Assembly (NCBI GenBank): GCA_942493325.1
Contig: OW818689.1
Span: 682,001 to 746,000 of the forward strand
DNA: 64,000 bases
Source of the DNA: JAAFHB01 sp942493325
GTDB lineage: Bacteria > Bacteroidota > Bacteroidia > Bacteroidales > Prolixibacteraceae
Direction of reading: 5' to 3'
Shown here: positions 27,201 through 35,952 of the stretch, piece by piece
Layout of the letters: the number at the start of each line of letters is the position of its first letter
Numbering within the stretch: the stretch's first letter is position 1
Notes under the pieces: generated by a model
Told to the model about the DNA's origin: nothing
Database searches by the model: none
What the model saw: only the letters and a program-made list of their open reading frames with translations
Translations under genes and position numbers: made by a program

Positions 27201-27336
27201 CGGCATAAAATAACTCCATTGCTGTTCGAAGTGTCTCCTTACGGTTATCCCGGGTAGCCTCAGGTTGCCCGAAAACCGGATGCACATAAAGAAACAATAT
27301 CACGAACGCCTTAATTATCTGGCTTTTAATTTTCAT
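24259..27336 (-). CDS. Large exported tetratricopeptide repeat protein
   Basis: About 1025 residues after choosing the ATG at 27336 (MKIKSQIIKAFVILFLYVHP), which gives a signal peptide ending near FGQ; the longer frame adds seven residues. The body is a chain of TPR units from about residue 35 to the end, with the classic YxxAIxxF/xxxYPxSP pattern (for example YDASVAYYKQVVEKYPNSPE). Repeats of this type resemble those of YbgF/BamD-like envelope proteins. It is the first gene of a pair with the outer-membrane barrel gene, suggesting a periplasmic scaffold tethered to that barrel. It is divergent from ftsE across 163 bp. Function unproven. Confidence 0.85.
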   Translation of the reverse strand: MKIKSQIIKAFVILFLYVHPVFGQPEATRDNRKETLRTAMELFYAEKYGSAIHEFQKLYTIAEPGSVFTDEADYHIPAAYLEMGNKNGRSMLEKFIEDSPESPRINNGYFRLGKADFDQKRYKQALVSFKKIDRYKLSGRELEEYGFKSGFANLEEGNNDIAKVFFAELKDKPGTFSDASKYYWAHINYLEGKYDLALTEFEKIENTPQYAAIIPFYKAQIYFAQEKYQQVIEIAPPLMSNASEERKIELSKVLGVSYYQLKRYNEAIPYIENYLKSKEITPEQYYVAGYCFNKQGQTDKAIQNMEKATKGKDALGQNAYYELAGLYIKKGDKQRAMMAFQNASNLNFDPKIREDALFQYAKITYELDYSPFNEAIKAFDRYISEYPNSEKNDVAYDYLVKVFMTTRNYKDALISLDKIKVKSPSIKKAYQRVALNRGIEFFRDLNFENAIQLFNKSLEYGEQSNELRALAYYWRGDANFRLGNGDEALADYRKFQTVPGAANLKEYPVSNYNIGYTMFNKEEYQSAIPWFNKYTGGKIDRSSQLLTDAYNRLGDCYFSESRYSEAISNYEKAYVSGSSDADYALFQKAFCHGLMNDNNLKVSELLSLQSQFPESNYIDDALFETGKSYERLQDDNNAVASYKSLISKYPASPYLPKALVQLGLISYNRSEYDASVAYYKQVVEKYPNSPEAKGALAGIRNNAVETNKVSEYIDYTKKLGNSATPSENDQDSLTYFAAEKLYMAKDPKAKDELRKYLDNFPSGNFTLNVHFYKAESEFRDNEPEAAIVSYDYILAQPDNIFTENSLVRASEIAYHAGDFRKSLGYYERLETVSNNNNNKLLSLAGRLRCHYELKEFDAVSKIGWKIRSMEKIPPELDREASYKSAKAYVELNDQAKALPLWRKLAADSKSLEGAEAKYRLCEYYYANNKLKEAESEVMDFIEKNTAHQYWLAKSFILLAHVYENQNDLFQATNTLKSIIENYEIKGDGILDEANQYLKMLEAKESQAPGTSGVKTQSSAAGSKNN

Positions 27337-27499
27337 TTTTATAAAATTAATATCCAATTACTTGAACATACAATTAAGTAAATATTTGTTTAAATCACTG
27401 TTAATCCAAATACAAGAATCAATAATAATCGTTAAAAAGCATTAGTTTTGTACTAACGTGGTTTTACAAATATAGACTTTTATAAAAACTTATTGAATA

Positions 27500-28222
27500 G
27501 TGGAGCCAATCATTGAATTAAAGAATGCAGATATTTATCAACGTGAGACGTTGATTTTAAAGGATATCAATCTTTCGGTAAATAAAGGCGAATTTCTCTA
27601 TATCATTGGGAAAGTGGGAAGTGGCAAATCAAGTTTGTTGAAAACTTTTTACAACGAATTGCCCCTGATTGCCGGAAGTGGTACCATATGCGGGTACCAT
27701 CTCGAAAAAATCCGTCCCGGGGAAGTGCCCTTCCTGCGACGACGTCTTGGGATAATATTCCAGGATTTCCAGCTATTGACCGACCGTACTGTTTATAAAA
27801 ATTTCGAATTCGTATTAAAAGCAACCGGCTGGTATAATGCAAAAGCAGTAAAAGACCGGATTCAGGAGGTGCTTTCTATTGTTGACATGGGGCATGCAGG
27901 CTCCCGTATGCCTCACCAGCTTTCAGGAGGTGAGCAGCAAAGGATCGTTATAGCCAGGGCTTTGTTGAATAACCCTGAGATCATACTTGCCGATGAGCCG
28001 ACCGGGAATCTTGATCCGGAGACTTCGGAGGCATTATTGCAGGTGTTCAGGGAAATTAACGGGGAAGGCAAAACAATTGTTATGGCAACCCATGATTATC
28101 CGCTTATCCAGAAATTCCCGGCCCGAAAAATCATCTGCGAAGCAGGTAGAATAAGGGAGGTGGCCGACGATACTGAACTAATCGATTTCGAGTCGTTACT
28201 TGGGGATCTGCCCGCTGTCTGA
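27500..28222 (+). CDS. ftsE: Cell-division ABC ATPase FtsE
   Basis: Cytoplasmic ATPase of the FtsEX complex, which controls peptidoglycan hydrolases at the division site. 240 residues with Walker A GKVGSGKSS, Q-loop FQDFQLL, signature LSGGEQQR, Walker B IILADEPTGNLD and the H-loop MATHDY. The segment LLTDRTVYKNFEFVL supports FtsE over generic LolD-like ATPases. Start is GTG at 27500. There is no ftsX next to it, so the membrane partner must be elsewhere. It is followed by a 624-bp repeat-rich spacer. Confidence 0.88.
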   Translation: MEPIIELKNADIYQRETLILKDINLSVNKGEFLYIIGKVGSGKSSLLKTFYNELPLIAGSGTICGYHLEKIRPGEVPFLRRRLGIIFQDFQLLTDRTVYKNFEFVLKATGWYNAKAVKDRIQEVLSIVDMGHAGSRMPHQLSGGEQQRIVIARALLNNPEIILADEPTGNLDPETSEALLQVFREINGEGKTIVMATHDYPLIQKFPARKIICEAGRIREVADDTELIDFESLLGDLPAV

Positions 28223-28846
28223 GAAGAGATGAAGAGGAGAATATGGGGGATTGTCACGCTTCGCTACCAATGACAGTTTTTATAAGCCATTGAAATTAAA
28301 CAAATATCCTTTTTAGGAGCAAGACCTTTCTTTGAATAATTTGACTTCCCCGATTCTTCCCGATTTTCGGGACAGGCTACGGCAGGCAGTCGAACTTGTT
28401 TCGTGAATCGAATATCAGTGTAGCTAAATAAAATGTTCTCTTTCCCTATCCCGAAGGGATTAAATATTAATGACCCCGGGTAAGTGATTCCGGATTCTTT
28501 TATTTAATAATACCTCTAACCTTCTTCGGAATCGCGCCACCCGGGGTTAGGACGAACAATAAACGTGCGGCGCAACTACTCCAATAATTGAAAATCAAAC
28601 CTTCCATGCGCCGCAAGATTCGAAAAACGAAAAGGCGATTGTCACACTTCGCACGCATTGTGGCCATTAAAAATGGTTTATCTCTCGTAATGACGGGCTA
28701 AAGGATAAAAGCAGAAGATGAGAATTGAGAAGTTGAGAAATTGGGAGCATGAGAAGATGAGTATAGAAGATGAGAGGATGAGAGCTTGACTGCCGGACAA
28801 AAGTCGTTGCAGATCAAATTTTACAGATCAAACAGAGGTGTTGCCT
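28223..28846. repeat. 624-bp spacer made of degenerate dispersed repeats
   Basis: No gene was found. Several repeat types occur: two related motifs GATTGTCACGCTTCGC (28249-28264) and GATTGTCACACTTCGC (28637-28652), resembling a widespread chromosomal repeat of the GTCATTGCGAGCGAAGCG type; a palindromic stretch around ACCCCGGGT and CACCCGGGGTTAGG (28474-28550); two GCGGCGC/GCGCCGC pieces (28566-28620); and a purine-rich block of GATGAGA/TTGAGA units (28711-28786). All are imperfect. Confidence 0.6.
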
Positions 28847-29953
28847 TTACAAAAATTCGCGGTAAATTTCAATTAACCTGTTTTTCTCGTTAAACCAGTT
28901 AAACTCCAGGGCTGTTGCCGCAGCATTTGTCCGCCATTTCTTCACCAGCAGATCATTCGTAAGCATTTCCCTGATTTGTTCAGCCAGTTTTTCAGGCGAC
29001 CGGTCAGCAATAATCTGACCTATCTGACGTTCAGAAACAAATTTATGCATCTCCTGTAATCCCGACACAAGAACCGGAATTCCTGCATGGATATAATCGA
29101 ACAATTTATTCGGGAGTGAATAGCGATAATTAAGACAAATATCCTCTTCGGCTGAAATACCAAGGTCGGCTTGCATGGTAAGAAACTTTAACTCTTCGAA
29201 TTGTACTCTGCCATAAAATATTACCCTGTTATACAGTGATTTGCGCAAAACAAGTTTCTCAAGTTCCTCCTCCTCTTCACCCGTGCCCACGATAAAGAAC
29301 ATCGCTTCGGGAAGATACTTCATGGCATTGATTATCATATCAAGACCCCTGCCGCGATTGACTGCTCCCTGGTAGATCAAGACTTTTAAACCCTCGTGCA
29401 CCAACCTGTATTCGGGGGGAAATTTCCTGACAGACTGTAATTCGGGTGTATTCCGTACCAGATCAACCTTAATTTTATACTTTAACTCAAGAAATCCGGC
29501 AATTGACTCGCTGATGGTATAAACACGTCTTGCTTTACGGATAAGAAATCTTTCAAAAAATTGCCAGAACCATCGGACAACAGGCCTTCCGATCATCTCT
29601 GCACTTTCAACAGAAAGGTCATAACTATCATATAAAAAAGGCTTTCGATTAAGAATGGCCGTAATTCCGACACCGGTAAGTGTACCTAATCCATTGGCGA
29701 CAAAAATATCAAAGCTACCCCGTATTGCATATAGAATTAACCGGATATTGAATTCAAAATAAAACATTCTCCCTTTACGAAAGAACATCTCCATACGATG
29801 AACCGGGTAAGGACGCTTTAATTCGAATTTGTCCCTGAAAATACTTCCCACAAGTGTGACGTCAAATCCCATGGATTGCAACGCGGTGGCTGTTCGATGC
29901 ACGCGATAATCGGTGATCAGATCGTTGGTGACAGCAAGTAAAATTCTTTTCAA
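28847..29953 (-). CDS. Glycosyltransferase (GT4-like)
   Basis: A 368-residue glycosyltransferase of the GT-B fold. The C-terminal half shows the group pattern: GAVNRGRGLDMIINAM, then FIVGTGEEEEELEKL, then LGISAEEDICLNYRYSLPNK and FDYIHAGIPVL, i.e. the E-x7-E type site of retaining GT4 enzymes (EDICLNYRYSLPNKLFDY). The N-terminal half has the Rossmann start MKRILLAVTNDLITDYRV. No other sugar or polysaccharide genes are adjacent, so acceptor and donor are unknown. It overlaps nothing; an asparaginase-like gene follows 34 bp upstream on the same strand. Confidence 0.85.
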   Translation of the reverse strand: MKRILLAVTNDLITDYRVHRTATALQSMGFDVTLVGSIFRDKFELKRPYPVHRMEMFFRKGRMFYFEFNIRLILYAIRGSFDIFVANGLGTLTGVGITAILNRKPFLYDSYDLSVESAEMIGRPVVRWFWQFFERFLIRKARRVYTISESIAGFLELKYKIKVDLVRNTPELQSVRKFPPEYRLVHEGLKVLIYQGAVNRGRGLDMIINAMKYLPEAMFFIVGTGEEEEELEKLVLRKSLYNRVIFYGRVQFEELKFLTMQADLGISAEEDICLNYRYSLPNKLFDYIHAGIPVLVSGLQEMHKFVSERQIGQIIADRSPEKLAEQIREMLTNDLLVKKWRTNAAATALEFNWFNEKNRLIEIYREFL

Positions 29954-29987
29954 ATTCGTGAAGTATTACAGTTCATGCAATTGTTGT

Positions 29988-30968
29988 TTATTTGAAAATG
30001 GAAATCACTTTTTCTCCATTCGATTTGATGTACCCGCGAAACATTCCGGAAGTATTGAATTCCATGGCAATATTACCCTGTTTGTCCAACCCGATAACTC
30101 CTCCTGTGCCTCCCATCAAAGTCAGTTTCCTTATTTCCTCGCGGCAGGCAGCTGCAATATTGAGATTTTTATATTCCATCAACGCAGAAATATCTCTCGA
30201 AAAACCAAGTCTGATGTAATATTCCCCATGACCTGTACAGGAAAAACCACCTGTACTATTATTGGCATAGGTTCCGGCTCCAATAATCGGAGAGTCGCCA
30301 ATACGACCATATTTTTTATTGGTCATACCTCCGGTTGACGTACCTGCTGCTATATTTCCATTCATATCCAGAGCAACGCAACCTACTGTTCCATGTTTAT
30401 CATTAGTGTTTGTTTCCCTCTCTTTTTTCAGCAATTCCTGCAGTGACTGAAACCTTTTTTCAGTATGGAAATAACTGTTTTCGACAGGTTTAAACCCCTG
30501 GTCTTTTGCAAACTGTGAAGCTCCTGAACCATTAAGCAGTACGTGTTCCGATTTTTCCATAACGGCACGTGCCACGCATACCGGATTTTTAATATCCCTT
30601 ACTGACGCTATGGCTCCGGCTTTCAATGATTTACCCTCCATAACCGAGGCATCCAGCTCAACAATGCCATCATGCGTGAAAACAGCACCTCTCCCGGCAT
30701 TAAAAAGCGGCGAATCTTCCATTATCATTATTGTTTTTTCAACGGCATCCATACAAGATCCACCATGTGCCAGTACCGAATCGCCAACAAAAAGGACCCG
30801 ATCCAGCACAGCAAGGTATGCATTCTGTACTTCGTCCGACATATTTTCCCGCTCCATCACACCTGCTCCGCCATGAATTACCAATGCATATTGTTTCGCA
30901 GATTGTGACCACAGCACACTGGATATCAGGAAAAAAACAGAACAAACAAATAATCGCTTCATCCGCAT
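29988..30968 (-). CDS. Isoaspartyl peptidase/L-asparaginase (Ntn hydrolase)
   Basis: A 326-residue plant-type asparaginase family enzyme made as a precursor and self-cleaved before the catalytic Thr. The cleavage site is KHGTVGCVALD, and the substrate-binding GTSTGGMTNKK and GRIGDSPIIGAGTYA motifs follow. A signal peptide (MKRLFVCSVFFLISSVLWSQ) shows export to the periplasm. It hydrolyses isoaspartyl dipeptides and asparagine, so it could recycle damaged proteins or feed on peptides. It is divergent from murB. Confidence 0.93.
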   Translation of the reverse strand: MRMKRLFVCSVFFLISSVLWSQSAKQYALVIHGGAGVMERENMSDEVQNAYLAVLDRVLFVGDSVLAHGGSCMDAVEKTIMIMEDSPLFNAGRGAVFTHDGIVELDASVMEGKSLKAGAIASVRDIKNPVCVARAVMEKSEHVLLNGSGASQFAKDQGFKPVENSYFHTEKRFQSLQELLKKERETNTNDKHGTVGCVALDMNGNIAAGTSTGGMTNKKYGRIGDSPIIGAGTYANNSTGGFSCTGHGEYYIRLGFSRDISALMEYKNLNIAAACREEIRKLTLMGGTGGVIGLDKQGNIAMEFNTSGMFRGYIKSNGEKVISIFK

Positions 30969-31088
30969 TTTTTATTTTTTATACTCCCCGAACAGGCGGG
31001 ATTCAGAAAAAGACAAGGTTTGGAACGTTATATTTTCCGGGAATTGTTAAAGAAATATTTATACCAGCTTCCGAAAGATTCAGTTGTG

Positions 31089-31096
31089 TATCTTTG
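31089..31096 (+). promoter_or_regulatory. Candidate -7 box for murB
   Basis: TATCTTTG matches TAnnTTTG, 17 bp before the ATG at 31113. If used, transcription starts just before that ATG, which would exclude the longer frame beginning at 31020 and support the shorter MurB. Confidence 0.55.
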
Positions 31097-31112
31097 CCGA
31101 AAATATGTTTCC

Positions 31113-32135
31113 ATGTACGACTTTATTCACAACTATTCGCTCAAAAGTAACAATACCTTTGGAATTAATGCCAGGACTAAACACTATTTAACAATAGAAG
31201 AACCGGAAGATTTGATCCGGTTTTTTAATGATCACAAGGATGCAATTAATTACAAAAAACTGTTCCTCGGAGCGGGCAGTAATTTACTCTTCGTGGGTGA
31301 TTTCGACGGACTAATTATTCATCCGGAAATAATGGGCATACGGTTAATCTCCGAAAATAAAGATTTTGCAGTTATAGAGGCAGGCTCCGGTGTTGTGTGG
31401 GATTATTTTGTGGAATGGTGCGTGGAAAAAGGCTTAAACGGCATTGAGAATTTATCATTGATCCCGGGAAATATCGGTGCAGTGCCCGTTCAGAATATCG
31501 GGGCTTATGGCGTAGAGGCAGAATCGGTGATTTCGGAGGTAAGGGGGATAGATCCGGATACACTCGAATATAAATCATTTCAACAGGCTGAATGCAAATT
31601 TGGTTATCGCACCAGTGTTTTTAAAGCAGAGTTAAAAGAGCATTTTCTGGTAACCTCTGTTATTTTCCGGCTGCTGAAACAACCCAATTTTCAGCTTCAT
31701 TATGGCACCCTGGAAAAAGAGGTCGACAAAATCGGAACCCGGAATCTTCATAACATCCGAAGGGCAGTAATCGCAATCCGCGAATCGAAATTACCCGATC
31801 CTGTGAAAGTGGGTAATGCAGGAAGTTTTTTCAAGAATCCTGTTGTTCCGGAAATTGTAGCGGATGAACTAAAAAATCAGTACCCTGATATCCCGCTATA
31901 CCCTATGGAGGCGGGGTTTTTCAAGATTGCAGCCGGATGGTTGATAGAAAAAGCGGGCTGGAAAGGCAGATCCGTCGGCCGGTCTGCGATTCACGATAAG
32001 CAGGCTTTGGTTATTATCAATAAAGGCGATGCAACTGGCCGGGAGATCTTCGAATTATCAGAAATGGTATCCAAAGATATACTCCGGAAATTCAACCTTG
32101 AACTGGAAAGAGAAGTTCAGGTTGTTGGAGATTAA
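31113..32135 (+). CDS. murB: UDP-N-acetylenolpyruvoylglucosamine reductase
   Basis: Second step of peptidoglycan precursor synthesis: FAD/NADPH-dependent reduction giving UDP-MurNAc. The FAD-binding region (FLGAGSNLLF, LSLIPGNIGAVPVQNIGAYG) and the catalytic serine region GNAGSFFKNP identify a type I MurB of about 340 residues. The start ATG at 31113 (MYDFIHNYSLKSNNTFG) matches MurB N-termini, and a -7 box lies just upstream; the frame extends 31 codons further but without homology. The gene is not in a mur/fts cluster here. Confidence 0.95.
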   Translation: MYDFIHNYSLKSNNTFGINARTKHYLTIEEPEDLIRFFNDHKDAINYKKLFLGAGSNLLFVGDFDGLIIHPEIMGIRLISENKDFAVIEAGSGVVWDYFVEWCVEKGLNGIENLSLIPGNIGAVPVQNIGAYGVEAESVISEVRGIDPDTLEYKSFQQAECKFGYRTSVFKAELKEHFLVTSVIFRLLKQPNFQLHYGTLEKEVDKIGTRNLHNIRRAVIAIRESKLPDPVKVGNAGSFFKNPVVPEIVADELKNQYPDIPLYPMEAGFFKIAAGWLIEKAGWKGRSVGRSAIHDKQALVIINKGDATGREIFELSEMVSKDILRKFNLELEREVQVVGD

Positions 32136-32189
32136 CACATTGCTTATCAAAGGATAATACAGCCTCACTGATTTATTGAACCGGTTGAT

Positions 32190-33080
32190 TCAATCCCTGA
32201 ACCTTTTCGTCAGTTCGCCATAGGCATCAATACGGCGGTCGCGCAGAAAAGGCCACCAGCGCCGCACCGATTCAGACCTTTTAATATCGATTTCCACAAT
32301 AAGATTGATTTCTTCAGCTTCGGGAGCCTGTGCCACCAGTTCACCCTGGGGTCCTGCTACAAAACTGTTTCCCCAGAATGTAATGCCATTGGTCTGTCCC
32401 GAAGGATCGGGTTCAAAACCGGTCCGGTTAACCGCAATAACAGGAATCCCGTTTGCAATGGCATGCCCGCGTTGCGAGATCATCCAGGCATCGAGCTGAC
32501 GTTTTTTTTCTTCCTTAGGGTCAGAAGATTCATATCCTATCGCTGTTGGGTAAATAAGCAATTCAGCACCCGCAAGAGCCATAAGCCGGGCAGCTTCAGG
32601 ATACCATTGATCCCAGCACACCATCACACCCAGTTTCCCGACTGAAGTTTGAATGGGTTCAAAACCCAGGTCACCCGGAGTAAAATAAAACTTTTCGTAA
32701 TAAGCCGGATCATCCGGAATGTGCATCTTACGGTATTTTCCTGCAATGGAGCCGTCTTTCTCAAATACTACGGCAGTATTGTGATAGATACCTGCGGAGC
32801 GCTTTTCAAAAAGGGAAGTAATCAGGACCACTTTGTGTTCCTTTGCAAGCTCGCTGTAAAACGCGGTTGATTCACCCGGGATAGTCTCCGCAAGATCAAA
32901 AAGACCGGTATTTTCAGTCTGGCAAAAATAGAGTGAATTATGAAGTTCCTGCAGAATGATCAACTCTGCCCCTTTACCGGCACACCAGGCAATATTGGCT
33001 GCCAGTTTTGACTTATTTGCCGAAATATCGGGGCTATTGGACTGCTGTACCAAACCTGTTTTAAGCATGTATTTTGACAT
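32190..33080 (-). CDS. aguB: N-carbamoylputrescine amidase
   Basis: Second enzyme of the agmatine route to putrescine: converts N-carbamoylputrescine to putrescine, CO2 and NH3. A 296-residue nitrilase-superfamily protein whose catalytic triad is visible: Glu in LQELHNS, Lys in KYRKMHIPDDP, and Cys in VMVCWDQWYPEAAR. The segment PAYYEKFYFTPGD is typical of AguB. It lies 145 bp downstream of the agmatine deiminase gene on the same strand, completing the two-step pathway. Confidence 0.95.
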   Translation of the reverse strand: MSKYMLKTGLVQQSNSPDISANKSKLAANIAWCAGKGAELIILQELHNSLYFCQTENTGLFDLAETIPGESTAFYSELAKEHKVVLITSLFEKRSAGIYHNTAVVFEKDGSIAGKYRKMHIPDDPAYYEKFYFTPGDLGFEPIQTSVGKLGVMVCWDQWYPEAARLMALAGAELLIYPTAIGYESSDPKEEKKRQLDAWMISQRGHAIANGIPVIAVNRTGFEPDPSGQTNGITFWGNSFVAGPQGELVAQAPEAEEINLIVEIDIKRSESVRRWWPFLRDRRIDAYGELTKRFRD

Positions 33081-33225
33081 TAAAAAATAAATTCAGAATG
33101 ACATAGTTGTTGCCAATCCGGAATGAAAGTTACAAATTTAATCGCTTCAGCCTAAAATCTTCAATGTATAAACCGATAAATTTTATTGTGAACAATTATT
33201 GAAAATTTGTGGCATAAAACTGGAT

Positions 33226-34254
33226 TCACAGCACTCCTTTGGGAAATTGCATGGTTACACAATGAAGCGATCCGTGTTGTTTAATCAGGGGACGGCAATC
33301 AATCCCGATTATCTCCCTTCCGGGGAAAGCCTTCTGAAGCTGCTGCAGGGCAATTTCATCTTTTGCAGAGTTATAAAAAGGCAGTAAAACAGCTCCGTTA
33401 ATAATCAGGAAATTGGCATATGTTGCCGGTAACCGGTCTTCACCATCAAAAACCGCGTCAGCCATGGGTAGCGGAATAAGCTGATAGGGCTCGTTATTCA
33501 GTGTACGAAATGAAGAGAGTTCCTGTTCCATAAGAAGCAATGCTTCAAAATGCTCATCTTTCGGATCATCACATTTAATGTACGCAATGGTTTTCGGATC
33601 ACAAAACCTTGCAAGTGTATCGATATGGCTGTCAGTATCATCACCGGCCAGGTAGCCTGACGAAAGCCAGTGAACCTGCTGAAGGCCAAACAGATTTTTT
33701 AATTGTTCCTCAATTTGTGCCTGAGATAAAGACTGGTTTCTGTTTAATGATAAAAGGCAGTCCCTGGTTGTAAGCAAAGTACCTTCACCGTCAGATTCGA
33801 GGCTTCCCCCTTCGAGGACCAGGTACTTTTTATTTTCGTAGTGAACTTCATTCCTGAAAAATCTGTTGCTGAAAAGTGAAGAAGTTAACTGGTTGTCGAG
33901 ATTGGCTGCAAATTTCATTCCCCAGCCATTAAATGTAAAGTCGTACAATGATATATTATTGTCTTTCAGCACGGTAATGGCTCCATGATCACGTGCCCAC
34001 GTATCATTCGAGGGTAGTTCGGCAAAAATAATATTTTCAGTAAAGCAGTCCTTTAACTTATTTTTAACCGTCACAAGGTCGTGGCAGACTATTAAAAGCT
34101 TTTCCCTTTCAGCAATGACCCTGGCGATCGCTACAAAACAATTCTCCACTTCATCGAGCATATCAGCCCAATCGGTATTTTTGTGTGGCCAGGTGAGCAT
34201 CACCCCGCTTTGATCAACCCATTCAGCAGGGAAGATGATATTTGGTTTATTCAT
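33226..34254 (-). CDS. aguA: Agmatine deiminase
   Basis: First enzyme of the pathway: agmatine to N-carbamoylputrescine and ammonia. A 342-residue PPAD-family protein with the start MNKPNIIFPAEWVDQSGVMLTWPHKNT, the motif EGGSLESDG in the middle, GDDTDSHIDTLARF, and the catalytic Cys at the end in KQHGSLHCVTMQFPKG. Together with aguB this gives putrescine synthesis from arginine after decarboxylation elsewhere. The upstream spacer holds a duplicated hairpin element (34306-34468). Confidence 0.95.
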   Translation of the reverse strand: MNKPNIIFPAEWVDQSGVMLTWPHKNTDWADMLDEVENCFVAIARVIAEREKLLIVCHDLVTVKNKLKDCFTENIIFAELPSNDTWARDHGAITVLKDNNISLYDFTFNGWGMKFAANLDNQLTSSLFSNRFFRNEVHYENKKYLVLEGGSLESDGEGTLLTTRDCLLSLNRNQSLSQAQIEEQLKNLFGLQQVHWLSSGYLAGDDTDSHIDTLARFCDPKTIAYIKCDDPKDEHFEALLLMEQELSSFRTLNNEPYQLIPLPMADAVFDGEDRLPATYANFLIINGAVLLPFYNSAKDEIALQQLQKAFPGREIIGIDCRPLIKQHGSLHCVTMQFPKGVL

Positions 34255-34305
34255 TCTAGTATAAGGTAACTATTGACTCGTCCTGATTTTTGTTTACAGA
34301 TTCAG

Positions 34306-34468
34306 AAGTGACCGGGTGACTGCAATTCAAAATTGAGCAAAACTAACGGGCCACGTTTCTTTCCTTAAAAAGTCACCTGGGACAGACAAGTGACCGGGTG
34401 ACTGCGGTTAAAAGTTGAGCAATGTATGCGGGCGTTTGTTTATTTGTTTAATAAGTCACCCGGTCACT
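34306..34468. repeat. Two tandem copies of an 82-bp hairpin element
   Basis: Copy 1 starts at 34306 and copy 2 at 34388, both with AAGTGACCGGGTGACTGC. Each has a partly conserved centre (AAATTGAGCAA or AAGTTGAGCAA) and an end complementary to its start: AGTCACCTGG (34371-34380) and AAGTCACCCGGTCACT (34453-34468). Each unit can therefore fold into a long hairpin. Location is between the serine hydrolase stop and the aguA start. It looks like a small MITE- or REP-type repeat. Confidence 0.75.
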
Positions 34469-34479
34469 CTCTCAACTTC

Positions 34480-35877
34480 TCATTTTCTGTCCGTTGCCTG
34501 ACTGACTATTCCTTCCGACTTCCCTGAATTTACCGCGTCCAGAATTCCCTTTAAAAATTCATTATGGTCAAATTCCTTTTCTGAGAAGCCCAAACGCACC
34601 ACGATCAGATCACGTGAAGGGATAATAAATATCCGCTGCCCGCGATGACCATTGCAGGAATACATATCCTCAGGAACATCCGGCAGCTTTTTTGATTGAT
34701 TGAGCCAGAAATGAGCACCATAATCTCCTTCGGAAAGATTAACAGGGGTCCTGGTATATCCGACCCATCCCTTTGGCAAAATTGTATCACCTTTCCATAC
34801 GCCATCGTTATAATAAAGCAATCCGAATCTGGCCCAATCGCGTGCAGTGGCGTAGCTGTACGATGAGCCTACAAAATTGCCGGCAACATCGGTTTCCATA
34901 ATCAGGGAGGAAACCCCGATTTTATTAAATATCTCACGATACGGGAATTCATGATATTCCAGATCATTCCCAATCATAGTCCGCATGATTCCGGAAAGAA
35001 TGTTTGCAGTACCCGAAGAATACTTCCATTCTTTACCGGGCTCCTTTTGATAGGGTACCTCAACAGCAGCTTTGTAACAGTCTTTCGAACGGTACAGCAT
35101 ATTTGTCACGGGCGAAACATCGCTGTAGTCCTCATCCCATTTAAGTCCGCTGGTCATGTGCATCAGATCATTAATGCTGATCCCGCGACGCCGGTCGTTT
35201 AACCAGCCCGTAACAGGCGCAGAGGCGTTGAGATCCAGTTTGCCCTGCTTAACAAGTACTCCGGCCATTGCATTCATGATACTTTTAGTCATCGACCATC
35301 CCCATAAGCGGGTATCAGGAGTTATTTCCAATTCACTGGCGTATTTTTCCGAGATAAGTTCCCCTTTATAAAGGACAACAACTGCGGCTGTTCTTTTTTG
35401 ATTCTCTGCCGGAAAATCGAAAGCTGCATCTACCGACGTTTTGAGTTTAACCGTATCAATTTCAGGGTAAATCGTGTCTTTGAGAAGATCGCCATCGGGC
35501 CAGGAGATTCGCCATACTCCGTCGCGTCTTTTTACCGGAGGTGTGAAGGCCAGCTTTTGAATTGAGTCAGCAGGACTGCTATTAATCAGGCAACAGCCAA
35601 ATCCATCCCGAAAAACGGCAGTCTGTTTTGCCATACCCCAAAAAGAAGTAGTTATTGACTTCCCTTTATAATCGAGTACACTCTGCGTATATTTTACAAT
35701 CGAATAATCCAGATCGGTGTTCTTTACCATCTGTGGGTCTCTTTCCGCAACAAAAACAGCTGTCGCCATTGACTTCGCGCCATAACCTGTAGCAAGATAG
35801 AGCTTAGGATACTGCGAAATCAAAATGATTGTCAATGCAGCCAGAATTGCAATGGGGATAATAATTTTACGTCTCAT
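34480..35877 (-). CDS. Serine hydrolase, class C beta-lactamase fold
   Basis: A 465-residue membrane-anchored protein (N-terminal helix MRRKIIIPIAILAALTIILI) with a beta-lactamase/transpeptidase-like domain from about residue 150. The nucleophile motif SMTKSIMN (SxxK) is clear, with the YSSGTANIL segment at the Y-x-N position and HRGQ in place of KTG. Such enzymes are usually esterases, D-aminopeptidases or peptidoglycan-modifying enzymes rather than antibiotic-hydrolysing lactamases. About 130 residues before the catalytic domain have no recognised family. Isolated gene; substrate unknown. Confidence 0.85.
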   Translation of the reverse strand: MRRKIIIPIAILAALTIILISQYPKLYLATGYGAKSMATAVFVAERDPQMVKNTDLDYSIVKYTQSVLDYKGKSITTSFWGMAKQTAVFRDGFGCCLINSSPADSIQKLAFTPPVKRRDGVWRISWPDGDLLKDTIYPEIDTVKLKTSVDAAFDFPAENQKRTAAVVVLYKGELISEKYASELEITPDTRLWGWSMTKSIMNAMAGVLVKQGKLDLNASAPVTGWLNDRRRGISINDLMHMTSGLKWDEDYSDVSPVTNMLYRSKDCYKAAVEVPYQKEPGKEWKYSSGTANILSGIMRTMIGNDLEYHEFPYREIFNKIGVSSLIMETDVAGNFVGSSYSYATARDWARFGLLYYNDGVWKGDTILPKGWVGYTRTPVNLSEGDYGAHFWLNQSKKLPDVPEDMYSCNGHRGQRIFIIPSRDLIVVRLGFSEKEFDHNEFLKGILDAVNSGKSEGIVSQATDRK

Positions 35878-35952
35878 GAGTGGTCGAAATATTTAACGTG
35901 GAATGAGATTTTTCAGTCGGACTGACCGCTCCCGGTTAATGAGGCATATGAA

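Noticed and set aside
28223..28846. Possible RNA gene in the long spacer
   Set aside because: Contents are degenerate repeats; no tRNA-like fold or conserved small-RNA structure was seen.
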